The notes under the pieces are model-generated. The model searched no databases and was not told the origin of the DNA. It saw only the letters and a program-made list of their open reading frames with translations. Source: Echinarachnius parma (lineage: Eukaryota > Echinodermata > Echinoidea > Clypeasteroida > Echinarachniidae). Taken from it: a stretch of 64,000 nt of DNA. The translations under genes and the position numbers were made by a program. The stretch covers positions 1 to 64,000 of the forward strand of contig JBAMJV010009772.1 of the NCBI GenBank assembly GCA_037951105.1, read 5' to 3'. The number at the start of each line of letters is the position of its first letter. Within the stretch, counting starts at the first letter, position 1. This document shows, one piece after another, positions 55,184 to 64,000 of the stretch.

Positions 55184-55337
55184 CCTTGTTCCATACAACT
55201 TGTCCAATTGTTGTAAATGACCAATCAGTGTAACTGGTAGGTCAACAGCCAATCAACGTGGAGAACTGTAGCTGTTGCCATGGTAGTTGCAATAATTGGA
55301 CACTTTTCAACAATTGGAGAAGTTTTATGTGGACCAG
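55184..55337. mobile_element. Foldback element, family of 61191
   Basis: CTTGTCCAATTGTTGTAAAT at the left and AATTGGACACTTTTCAACAA / AGTTTTATGTGGACC at the right; the interior contains CAACAGCCAATCA and TTGCCATGGTAGTTGCAATA, shared in reverse orientation with the element at 61191. Confidence 0.65.
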
Positions 55338-55553
55338 ATCAAATTAAGGATTTAAGTGAAAAAGAAGGAACAAAAAACAATCAATAAAGGGAGACATAAA
55401 CACCAACACCGGCAAATTATGTTAACCATCATTATGAGTACATTATTAAATAGTTTCAGTAAAAACTACGCGACTTAAATGTCTTTGTACATTTATAATC
55501 TGCAAAGGATGTATGTTCGTCCCAGTTTGGAGTAGATATACGGGTGTGTGTGT

Positions 55554-55578
55554 GGGGGGGGGGGGGGGGGGGGGGGGG
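55554..55578. repeat. Poly-G run
   Basis: About 25 consecutive G after a TG repeat; similar but shorter runs occur at 1911-2040, 11900, 40440 and 48850. Confidence 0.95.
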
Positions 55579-55800
55579 CACGGAGGCACGTACCCCAATA
55601 CTCTGATAGAAAAACAAACCGAAAGGGGAAATCCTGTCAAGAATGAATAAAGGAATACATATATAAAATGTGCTCAATGATTCGCGTACCCTCCCACCAT
55701 GGGCGTATAGGGAACGTTTTTTGCCAGAATAATATTTTCCTTCCCAACTTTTCACCCGACGAGCAAAAAAAAAAAAGAAAAAAGTTTCGGGCTTTTTAAT

Positions 55801-56035
55801 GCCCGAAAATGCTGTTTTTAATTGCTTAGTCCGAAAATTACACGATTTTGCACGAATATGAAACGGGTTTTCCCGAAAATAAGATGACTGTGCCCGAATG
55901 TTACATGAGTTTGCCCGAATATGACATGGTTTGCCCGAATATGACATGGTTTTGCCCGAATATGAAATGACTTTGCCCGAATATGACATGGTTTTGCCCG
56001 AATTTAAGATTCTTTTCCCCGAATATGGCCGTTTT
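55801..56035. repeat. ~20 bp tandem repeat (GCCCGAATATGACATGGTTT)
   Basis: Ten or so copies, diverged at the edges and near-identical in the middle (55910-56000). Confidence 0.9.
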
Positions 56036-56146
56036 CAAAACTTCAGGGGGTCTGTGCAGCCCCCAACCCCGCCGCCTCCTACGCCTATGCCTCCCAGTCC
56101 GTAGTCCGACTATGCACGCTACTTCACTACCCCATCCATTCTTACT

Positions 56147-56542
56147 TTAAAGGGATCTAGTAACTTTGTTGAGATGTGCAAAAACTGATGAATGGTTGAT
56201 GCAATGTATACTGTTGTTATCTCATATGTCCTCAGGGTATTGTGTGAAAATTTCAGGTCAAATGGACAATGTATGGCCAAGTAATGAGCGAAAATGCAAA
56301 GTGATATTGGGTGATATTCACCAACTCACTGCATTCACTTTGTACAGGGATGAAAATCTCGCCCGGAGATTTTCTTATCTAAATACTTCAATCATACATA
56401 TCTTTGTAATGAAAGGGCAATTTGAAAAACCGAAAGCTGTCCCATGATTTTATTGTTAATACGAATACAACAAGGTATAAAGGAACCGCTAGAATTACAA
56501 TTTTATTTTGAGGATTTGGACAATGTTACTAAGTCCCTTTAA
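56147..56542. mobile_element. TTAA-flanked MITE, family C copy 2
   Basis: TTAAAGGGATCTAGTAACTT and AATGTTACTAAGTCCCTTTAA at the ends, TTAA on both sides; matches 24810-25191. Confidence 0.75.
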
Positions 56543-57090
56543 AATATTGATGTCGGCATTGATATAGTCATAACTATTCGACTCTACAGTGGTCTCGCTC
56601 GGTCTCGGCCACGTTCAGGTTCGGCCTCGGTCCCGTTTTTGTAAATTACGCACCCCCCTTGCAAAATCCTGGCTACGGGCCTGCTTTTCTTTTATAAATC
56701 TCTCTTCATACTACCAACCCCTTCCGGTCGGTATAGCCAGACGGTTTTTTTCGTGGAACGATCGTCGGAATAGAGGCATGTTTTTTTATTATTTTAAAAA
56801 AAATCTAACATCATACATGATCCACCGATCATCTTCTTCATCTTTTCCCGCATAAAGAGTCAGCTCCCCCGGCTGTATAAGAAGACGGTCGCTGTTCATA
56901 ATGTAAAAAAAAAGGGTCGCCCCTACATCCCAGCCCCTACTAAACAAACTAAATAAAAATAAAAAATAGATACAAAAAACAAAAAATAAACAAACAAACA
57001 AACAAGAAAAACAAGCGAATACAAAATCGCATTTTAAGGTCAAGCATTATTGAGACATGCACACCAGCAGTAACAGTTTGTCATTTTCAT

Positions 57091-57112
57091 CCAATACTCC
57101 TGTGTATATAAG
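57091..57112 (+). promoter_or_regulatory. Possible CCAAT/TATA core promoter
   Basis: CCAAT at 57091-57095 and TATATAAG at 57105-57112, about 590 bp before the MGC gene ATG. The spacing between them is short, so the pair may be coincidental. Confidence 0.25.
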
Positions 57113-57308
57113 GGCCAAACGGTAAAATATTAGCATATCACTCTATGAAGAGTTTGCGAAAATAATTGATAGTTGTAATGCGTTTGATACGCGTTATTTG
57201 AAGAAAAAAGGTGTATTGTTACAACATTTAAAAGCAAGTGTTTGCTGCGACATCTAATATTATTTTTTGTCTAAAAATAGTTGTACTTCACTCTATTGAA
57301 AGTGATTA

Positions 57309-57494
57309 TTACGTCACTTAGAATTATTGTTGCGTCAGTAGAAAGTGATTGTTGCGTTAGTTGTAGGTAAATGCGTCAGACACATAGAGCTATAATTATT
57401 ATAGTGTCGCACCAAGGGTGATACGTCAGTCGAAATGTATTGTTTCGTCACTCAGAAGTGATTGTTGCGTCATTAAAAAGTGATTGTTGCGTCA
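57309..57494 (+). promoter_or_regulatory. Cluster of CGTCA (CREB/ATF-like) sites
   Basis: CGTCA (complement TGACG) occurs at least seven times in 186 bp: TTACGTCA 57309, TTGCGTCA 57330, ATGCGTCA 57371, ATACGTCA 57421, TTTCGTCA 57443, TTGCGTCA 57465 and 57487. Three lie in a repeated AGTGATTGTTGCGT word. The cluster sits 200-390 bp upstream of the MGC gene start. It could be an ATF/CREB-responsive promoter or a decayed tandem repeat. Confidence 0.45.
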
Positions 57495-57700
57495 AGCGCA
57501 AGCGTCGTTGCGCATGTACATTGCTATTGGAAACGCGCATCACTGCATTTTGTCAACGAAAAAGGTCAGAAACGTTGATTATTGATTTAGTCATTGCGCA
57601 GTGAGCTTGCTCTTTGCAAATTCTCTCGAAATTCTCGAAAGACTTTCGTTGATTGATATTTGTATTCTCTTCGAAATATCGCATAATCTGACATAGCAGA

Positions 57701-59940
57701 ATGGGTTGTTCTCAGTCTAAAGTTGCCCCATTACGTCATGGGAAACCAGCCAATGGCAGGAGAACTCTCAGGAAATGTTTGAACATATTCAGGAAGAACA
57801 ACATGGTTAGTATTATGACAAATAATTCAAGAAAAATTGGCACATTGCGCAGTAGAAGATTGTCTTTAACTTATATATTAACTTATCTAGAATAGAAACC
57901 TTTAGGTTTGGAAAGTCAACGGATAATTGGTAATCGGAAATTGTATATATAATGGTATAATTAGTATAATCATATAGAAGTAAAATGCCAAATTTAAACT
58001 AATCAAACGTCGATTATTCGAAACAAGCATAATTATAACGTTGAATATTTTACATTCATGATTAATCTATCATGTTGTTTACTCCCTTACATTCGAATTA
58101 ATTGTAGCTTTCATAAGCAATATGGGAAAAAATGCTTTCCCAATAACGAGTAATTTTTTTCAACGCACCATCGTTTTTTGCAGGTGCATCCCTTGCCGTC
58201 TCCCGTCACTCAGCAGGGAGGGGGCGGTGCCATTTCGTCGCGACCAAGAACAACGCCTCTCATTGGTCAGTGGATCAGTGACGAAACAGTGCTTGTTTCT
58301 GTTCCCGTTGACAACGTGGGCGTGGTAGTGGACAGTCAAGTGACCAATCAAAACAGGTCTGAATCCTTGACAATACCGGAGAGCGAAAACAAGACCTACG
58401 ACATCCTAGTCATTGGTAAGTCCGAACTTAAATATTTCCCTCTTTGCGAAAAAACAAACATTTAGCCAAAAATCTTAATGAATTATATGTATGTGTGGTA
58501 AATAATTGCGTATTGATCTAAATGAGACATTGCAGGTATACTGTACTACTTAGACGTTAATTTTATATTCGACGTCACGCCTAAATAAACTTAAAATTGT
58601 CTACAGTCACATTTTTACTTATTTGCATCGCTTCAAACATATCCTATCATTCTTATCTCTTTTCCTAACAGATCATGCTAATCAGGAAGAAACATCGTCG
58701 ATGGTGTTGGAGAGCACCGACAACCACTTGGACGATCTTTTCGAGATCGAGAAGCGACAAGGAGGCGTTGTATTCGATGCCGTTGACGTCGATCGTCCAG
58801 TCTCTGCCATGGGTCACGTTAATTTCAGTCGAGGAGGTCTGCCAATTGATATCGATGTCGACAGCCAATCAGCTTCCTCTTCTCGCGATTGGAGATCACG
58901 TGCAATTGGCATGTCTTGGGACAACCGACCAATCACAGGCATGAGTCACGGCAAAGGGGGCATGGCCTTCGATGTTGTTTTTAGTGATGAAGCAAGTACG
59001 AGGAAAATGAGAACTCTCTCTCGACTGACCAACATCATGGCCAGACACGGAGACAGGTGGACTGAGCGTGACCTCATCAAGCAGTGCGATGACGTCAGGG
59101 TTGCCAACAAGATCATTGCCATCAAGGTAAGTTCACAAACTCTCGTGTCAATTGTTTCAAGTTTATATCTTTCAAAAGAACCACTGAATGGTAATAACTA
59201 AGTAATTTTGAAATGCGGTTATATTGCCAACATAATAAATTATATAAAATTTACCTACTTAATTTTCTTTTCATTATGTAATTTCTGAAATTTGTATGTA
59301 ACTTTTTATAACGGGGACTGCCACGACAGAACCTTACGGTTTTATTTGCAGTTACCCGATTCACATCTTTTGAATAACTTCTTACAATTCTGGTATTTTT
59401 GTAAACATTTGTTTTCATTTTGTGTGTTGTTATATATTTTTTTACATTGTATATAATCTGTATTTTATACTCTTTGGATTTGAATTGAAATAAACTTGAA
59501 ACTTGAAACTTGAAACTTAAATATCCTTCTTCAAATAATTAATTGTATGTGTTTCGGCTACAGTTATCTTCAAATTTGAACGCATTTAGAGTATCTTCTG
59601 TATCTTCTGGGTAAAAATAGTAGGGGCGTTCCTACTACGTGTTCCCTTCTTCTGATAACATTATATTAGTGTTCCCCTTTAATGACACCAATTTCTCGAT
59701 TTCTTTCTGTTCCAGGACAATGCTCGCAGGAGAGCAGACTCGCATGCAGAGATGTGGAAGAAGGAGCTGGAGATTGACCTTATGATGGCCACCATGTCCG
59801 ATCAAACCATCAAGGAGTTTCACCGCATCATGAAGAAAGAAGCAAGGCACGGGTCCAAAAGCGGCCTCCAGCGAAAGGCAGTGTACAAGTCGTGGCTAAA
59901 AGGACTCTTATCCAATCCAATCGTCACCTCATGGAATTAA
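57701..59940 (+). CDS. MGC-anchored (myristoyl/palmitoyl) protein of unknown family, 338 aa, 4 exons
   Basis: Exons 57701-57805, 58184-58415, 58672-59126 and 59716-59940 join in frame (phases 0, 1, 0) to 338 residues; TAA at 59938-59940. The ATG has A at -3 and G at +4. MGCSQSK gives Gly2 for N-myristoylation and Cys3 for palmitoylation, then a basic stretch follows, so the protein is probably held on the inner face of membranes. The middle has three similar words, GGVVFDAVDV, GGLPIDIDVD and GGMAFDVVFS. The last third is charged and helical (RRADSHAEMWKKELEID), possibly coiled coil. The MGC start plus a short beta word before a charged helix recalls stathmin-domain-containing proteins, but I cannot establish homology. 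Confidence 0.85.
58672..59126 (+). CDS. MGC gene exon 3 (central repeats)
   Basis: 455 bp entered in phase 1 (G from the previous exon completes Asp) and left in phase 0 before gtaagt. It encodes the three GG-x-x-F/I-D-V words and the region ERDLIKQCDD, and is the bulk of the protein. No known catalytic motif is visible. Confidence 0.85.
59460..59520. repeat. LINE-like 3' tail with (CTTGAAA)n
   Basis: TTGAATTGAAATAAACTTGA followed by about four CTTGAAA units, like the end of a truncated CR1-type LINE; inserted in the last intron of the MGC gene. Confidence 0.35.
59716..59940 (+). CDS. MGC gene exon 4 (C-terminal)
   Basis: 225 bp including TAA; acceptor tctgttccag. It encodes DNARRRADSHAEMWKKELEI and a basic tail ending SNPIVTSWN. 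A decayed copy of its second half follows immediately (59965-60104). Confidence 0.88.
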   Translation, partial: DNARRRADSHAEMWKKELEIDLMMATMSDQTIKEFHRIMKKEARHGSKSGLQRKAVYKSWLKGLLSNPIVTSWN

Positions 59941-59964
59941 ACGAACTTTAGCTGCAGAATTCAC

Positions 59965-60104
59965 CATGTCCATGAAAACCGAGTTTTATAAGATCGTAAG
60001 AAGGAAACGAAGCGCGGTTCCAGATCTCCAGCAAAAGGCAGTGTAGGCTATATGGTTGAAAGGACTGATTTCAAAGCCCGTCGTCGCATCATGGAACAAT
60101 TCAT
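59965..60104 (+). pseudogene. Decayed tandem copy of the MGC gene's last exon
   Basis: ACCATGTCC, then AGGAAACGAAGCGCGGTTCC, CTCCAGCAAAAGGCAGTGTA and GGTTGAAAGGACTGATTTCA, GTCGCATCATGGAA repeat 59789-59935 (MSDQTIKEFHRIMKK... QRKAVYKSWLKGL... SW) with substitutions. TAG follows KAV and an indel shifts the frame. It lies after the real stop, so it would be 3'UTR. Confidence 0.85.
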
Positions 60105-60244
60105 ATTATTTGATATTTAAAAGTATAAACATCTAACCAACCTGTCTCCATATTCGTTTGGTCATTTATAGTGCATTCATGAGTACCATAATACATAGCA
60201 AGATTACTATATAATATGAATAAGTCAATACTTTTATTTTACTC

Positions 60245-60640
60245 AATGTTTATACGGGTGCGGTTCGTTATTCCGAACACACAAATTTCATAATGAAATA
60301 GGGTTTGTTAATCCGAACATTTGTTGCATTAATCCGAAGGTTCGTTATTCCGAAGGTTCGTTTATCCGAAAATGAAATAGGGTTCGATATTCCGAAGGTA
60401 ATCCGAAAATGAAATGGGGTTAGTAACGAACCCTATTTCTCTTTCAGATTAACGAACCTCATTTTATTTTTGGATTAACGAACCTCATTTCATTTTCGGA
60501 TTAACGAACCTCATTTTATTTTCGGATTAATGAACCTTCGGAATATTGAACCCGATTTAGTTTTCGGTTATACGAACCTTCGGAATATCGAAACCGATTT
60601 CATTTTCGGAGAAACGAACCTTCGAAATAACGATTTTATT
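60245..60640. repeat. Inverted array of TTCGGATTAACGAACC-type units
   Basis: The left part (60260-60424) repeats GTTCGTTATTCCGAA / CCGAAAATGAAATAGGGTTC; the right part (60425-60632) repeats the complement (ATTTTCGGATTAACGAACCT). The whole could fold into a large cruciform. No coding capacity. Confidence 0.85.
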
Positions 60641-61151
60641 TTGGTGAGATAATGAAAAACTGAGTGTCAAATTCGAAAGAGCATACAAATTTAATGACAG
60701 AATAAACTTTATTTGATCAAAATCGGTTCAGAAATGGCTGAAATATCCATAAACATAACCATTTGTAATAATTGTGGGGCCCCACAATTATTCGATAATT
60801 TTGAACCAGCAGTTAAAACTTTAAAAAATGCTTCCTCTTGTCAAAAATTTGCAAAAGAGGATTTTAAATAGTTGTTAATTATCTCTCTAACTAATCACTA
60901 TTTCAACAAAACATCACATGCACAATATTTTTTATTTAAAATGGTTGAAACCAATGAGTGTTTAGAGAGCACCCTCTTGAGTTTTAACGGCACTTTTTAA
61001 AATTATAACAGGCTTTTTTACTTATTCATTTATAATGGTTTATTCCTTTCGAGCATGGTGGAGTTATAACTATTAGTTTGTAATGTAATGGTGCAGATTT
61101 TGGTTTTACCAAAACTGTACTCTCTTTACCAGAACTCAACTATCCCTTTAA
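60641..61151. mobile_element. TTAA MITE copy A2 (left end missing)
   Basis: Matches the element at 6959 from GAGATAATGAAAAACTGAGT onward and ends ATCCCTTTAA. The first ~50 bp are absent; the inverted array abuts the break. Confidence 0.7.
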
Positions 61152-61190
61152 TGGTTATAACAACGGTATATAGAAGTCTGGGGGATCTGT

Positions 61191-61346
61191 GCCCCGTTTC
61201 ATAAAACACTTGCAATTTGTTTAAGTGTCCAATTATTGTAACTACCATGGCAACAGCTGAAATGATCCATGCTGATTGGCTGTTGACCTAATAGTTACAA
61301 TTTTGACACTTAATACAACAATTGCAGGTGTTTTATGAAACGGGGC
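61191..61346. mobile_element. Foldback MITE with 25 bp terminal inverted repeats
   Basis: GCCCCGTTTCATAAAACACT(TGCAA) at the left and (TTGCA)GGTGTTTTATGAAACGGGGC at the right, 156 bp in all. Confidence 0.9.
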
Positions 61347-62164
61347 ACTGCCCCTCACAGCTTAGTTTGAACCCACATTAAAGCTAGTCCCATTTAGATA
61401 GGGCTACAGTTATCAGCAGCACACAGTTTTCTTCGTCACTAACTATCGTTATCTATGTAAGCATGTTTTATCTTCTAAGTTAGTATACTTGGCCCTAGCG
61501 GTTAACTATCGTTTTGGATACTTAGCCATATCACAAACTTAGTATGGAATTAAGCTGGTGTGGTTATATAAAAATGGGCTTTGGTTTCGAGCATCGATTC
61601 TGGACGTCCCATTGTAATGATTTGATATTAGTAAGGCGTTTCATCCTAGTCATGCATGGTATTGAAGATTTAAAAGTTCAACAGAATGACTCTACACATG
61701 AGACAAACTTGAATGAAGACGATACTCCTAGGAGGTTCTGCACAGTACCGGAAGAAGAAGAAGAAGATATTGGAATCAATATGAAAATTCAAAGTTTGTA
61801 AAGTAATAAACTAGTAATCATGTATCATTGTCGTGTGTTGGGCATAAAAGTATGACTGCAACTGCCGTTGGTCCTCCAATACAATGGGATGTACGGTATA
61901 GTCACACTTTTATTATCCACTCATATAGAAGTATTATGCCCAACCAAATTCCACCTCGACGCAACGTAAGACGCGCTAGTTATTATGACGTCATTATCTG
62001 TAAGGTGCGCAAACCCTTGGCAACAGAAAAGAAGCACAAGTTTGCAAGTCCTCAAACAGATTTGGAAATTTATATTGCAGGCATTGAAACATTTCTCAAA
62101 TAAAGGTACGGAAACCATACTTTCATATTATTCCACACATCGCTAGAAATTTAAATGTTTTTTA

Positions 62165-63413
62165 ATGACATTTAACAACAAAGCCAACATTTTAAATGAA
62201 ATAAAAGCATTGATCGGGAAAATGGAAGCGCGAGCAGAACAGAAAGACGAAGGACAAACCAACATGAAACATGAATACATCGGTCCATATGGTCCATGTA
62301 CCAGGCGAAAGCGGGGACCATACTGGCGACTTTGTCGTAATGTTTTCATCGTTGGAATGATCGTGGCTTGCGCTATCTGGCTTCAGAAACCAACAGGTAA
62401 TAACCAAGGAAAGTTATCATTACTTCCACATAATTATTATTTTTCTTTTAATATGGAGAAAATCGTATTTCCCCCCCCCCCCCCCAACAAAATTTCAAAT
62501 ATAAGTATCCACCTTTGAACGCATTTTGCCTTTGTAATAATTATAATTATACGTGCAGGTAGACAATGATATCAAACCTACAATCTAAAAGTTTTGCAGT
62601 TAACAAACGGAACGGAAATGTTTGTTCATTTTTCTCTTCCTCCCTTCCAATTCTTCCCCGCTTTCGTCTTTCCGCTATTCTGTTATATTTTGTCCTCATC
62701 ATCTTCTCCTCCGCATCATTCTCTTCCCGTTCCTATATCATCCTCTCATTTTTTCCTCCTCCTATACTCCTCCTCCTTCTCCTCATTCACTCTTTCTTCC
62801 CACTCCCCCTCTTCATTCTCTTCCCGTTCCTCTCCTCTGTTATGTTTTAATTTTCTTCCTCTTCCTCCTCCTCCGCCTTCGTTTTATCCTCTTCCCCGTT
62901 CATCTACTCTTCTCTTTTTATTTGTATGACTCTTTCTCTTACTCTTCCTCTTCTTCCTTCTCCTTTTCCTGCTCAACCTCCCCCTCCTCCGCATTCTTCT
63001 CTTCCGTTTCCTATCATCTTGTTGTTTTTGCTCCTCCTCCTCCTTCCCCCTTTCTTCACCTCCTCCCGTCCTCTCCTATTCTTTCTTCCTCCTCCTCCTG
63101 CTCCTCCCCCTCCTCATCCTCACCCTCCCCTTCTCCTCCACCTCTAATTTTTACCGCCATCTTGCCATTATATCCAGATCCATACCTCGAAAACATTGAT
63201 GGGGAAGCTACATTATGGGACCTGTGCGGTTACGATCCGGTAGCGGGCACCCCTCGTGACTCTATGTTCCCGCCTTATCACCCCGAACTCGCGACCGTAC
63301 CGCGCGGGGAGGCGAAGCGAATCCGGTACCGGGAGAGGTTCGACTATTTCTGGTCCGAAGTGATGCGGGGACCATCCTCCTTCCTCTGTATGATTTCCTC
63401 TTACTACATGTGA
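62165..63413 (+). CDS. Probable small single-pass membrane protein, two exons, 155 aa
   Basis: Exon 62165-62396 (donor gtaata) joins exon 63178-63413 (acceptor tatatccag) in phase 1 to give 155 residues; TGA at 63411-63413. Residues 1-48 are hydrophilic, followed by RRKR and RLCR and a hydrophobic segment NVFIVGMIVACAIWL (about 59-74). The basic side before it suggests the N-terminus faces the cytosol. The second exon is GC-rich and has no recognisable domain (LWDLCGYDPVAG, FDYFWSEVMRGP). The first ATG has weak context; Met20 (62222) has a better one. The last exon could instead splice at GTATGA (63387) to an exon beyond this reading. Family unknown. Confidence 0.5.
62630..63160. repeat. Polypyrimidine intron tract
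   Basis: About 500 bp of nearly pure C/T on the plus strand, irregular CTC/TTC words, inside the intron of the small membrane-protein gene. Long Ser/Pro/Leu-rich open frames across it are artefacts of composition. Confidence 0.95.
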
Positions 63414-64000
63414 AAGTGGAAGTGATGCGTTTCACGTACATACATTCAACCGTTGCCTTGGCAACCACCTAATTATGCGTTAAATCGTATCACAAGTGAA
63501 CGTTGTGTCATCCTTTATGACTTTCTATCATGGGCAACCAACATTGCATCATAATTTTTAAAAGCGTTACTCCATGTGATGTTAATCCTACGTCATCATA
63601 CCAGTACGTTTGAATTCATGATTATGATGGTACCATCCATTTTCATCCAGTGTAAAGACATTAAACGTCCAACCGATGATGCCATCCTTCACCACCCGTT
63701 ACCATTGGCAACCAACTTTGATCATCTTTATTGTGACAAAGACTGCCTTCTTTTAGGCCAACAAACCCATTATTCAAAAGCATAATTATCTGAATTGTTA
63801 TTCTTGCAAGCACACAAATAGAAATTAGACAATATTCATGTTTTTTGTTGTTGAAAACCTTAACAAACATGTTTAAATTATTGAATGAGAATGTGCTCAA
63901 ACTGCTCAAAAACTGCTCAAAACTAGGGCCTACCAGTTATCAGTAGAAATGAGTATGTCATTAAAATCACATTAACTATTATGAAACTAGAACACGACTC
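63414..64000. other. 3' flank, nothing recognised
   Basis: No coding or repeat signal that I can support; no clear AATAAA directly after the stop at 63413. Confidence 0.5.

Noticed and set aside
61544-61801. 85-codon open frame with acidic EEEEE tail
   Set aside because: Starts at an ATG in decent context, but no family resemblance, no splice partner and no clear poly(A) signal; chance cannot be excluded.
61828-62103. 91-codon open frame before the membrane-protein gene
   Set aside because: Its start lies within a hairpin with ends TTGGGCATAA/TTATGCCCAA, and it has no homology that I recognise.
62594-63147. Long Ser/Pro/Leu-rich open frames
   Set aside because: Composition artefact of the polypyrimidine tract; only the part after the acceptor at 63177 looks like coding sequence.

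Overview
The window looks like animal nuclear DNA from an invertebrate deuterostome, most likely an echinoderm. The reasons are one very large intron-rich fibrillar procollagen gene of vertebrate type V/XI architecture, AT-rich introns of about 0.4-4 kb with GT-AG borders, a TTAGGG-type telomeric motif, and dense small inverted-repeat transposons and tRNA-derived SINEs. The phylum is inferred from general character, not proven by a marker.

Layout. (1) About 690-50803, plus strand: 59 coding exons (1621 codons) of a clade B fibrillar procollagen alpha chain. The 5' end (signal peptide and first part of the TSPN domain) lies upstream of the window. In order the gene encodes the end of the TSPN/laminin-G domain, a variable-region exon, an interrupted minor triple helix, a linker, an uninterrupted main triple helix of 337 Gly-X-Y triplets by my count, a furin-type site, and a complete COLFI C-propeptide with eight cysteines. 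Nearly all main-helix exons are 45, 54, 90, 99 or 108 bp and all are phase 0. (2) 50804-57290: 3'UTR/intergenic DNA with several foldback elements. (3) 57701-59940, plus strand: a four-exon gene for a 338-residue protein beginning MGCSQSK, a dual acylation signal; I do not firmly recognise it. (4) 60100-61350: repeats. (5) 62165-63413, plus strand: a probable two-exon gene for a small single-pass membrane protein, with a roughly 500 bp polypyrimidine tract in its intron.

Main theme of the hunt. Beside at least four collagen exons, and beside the last exon of the neighbouring MGC gene, there are decayed tandem copies of the exon and/or its 3' splice acceptor, most carrying stops or frameshifts. 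These look like repeated exon-duplication attempts frozen at different ages. Introns also hold a near-perfect 342 bp palindrome, hAT-type MITEs with 8 bp target duplications, a TTAA-flanked MITE family, and an interstitial telomeric tract beginning 12 bases after an exon.

How the genes relate: the procollagen would form or nucleate extracellular fibrils. Nothing links the two downstream genes to it functionally.
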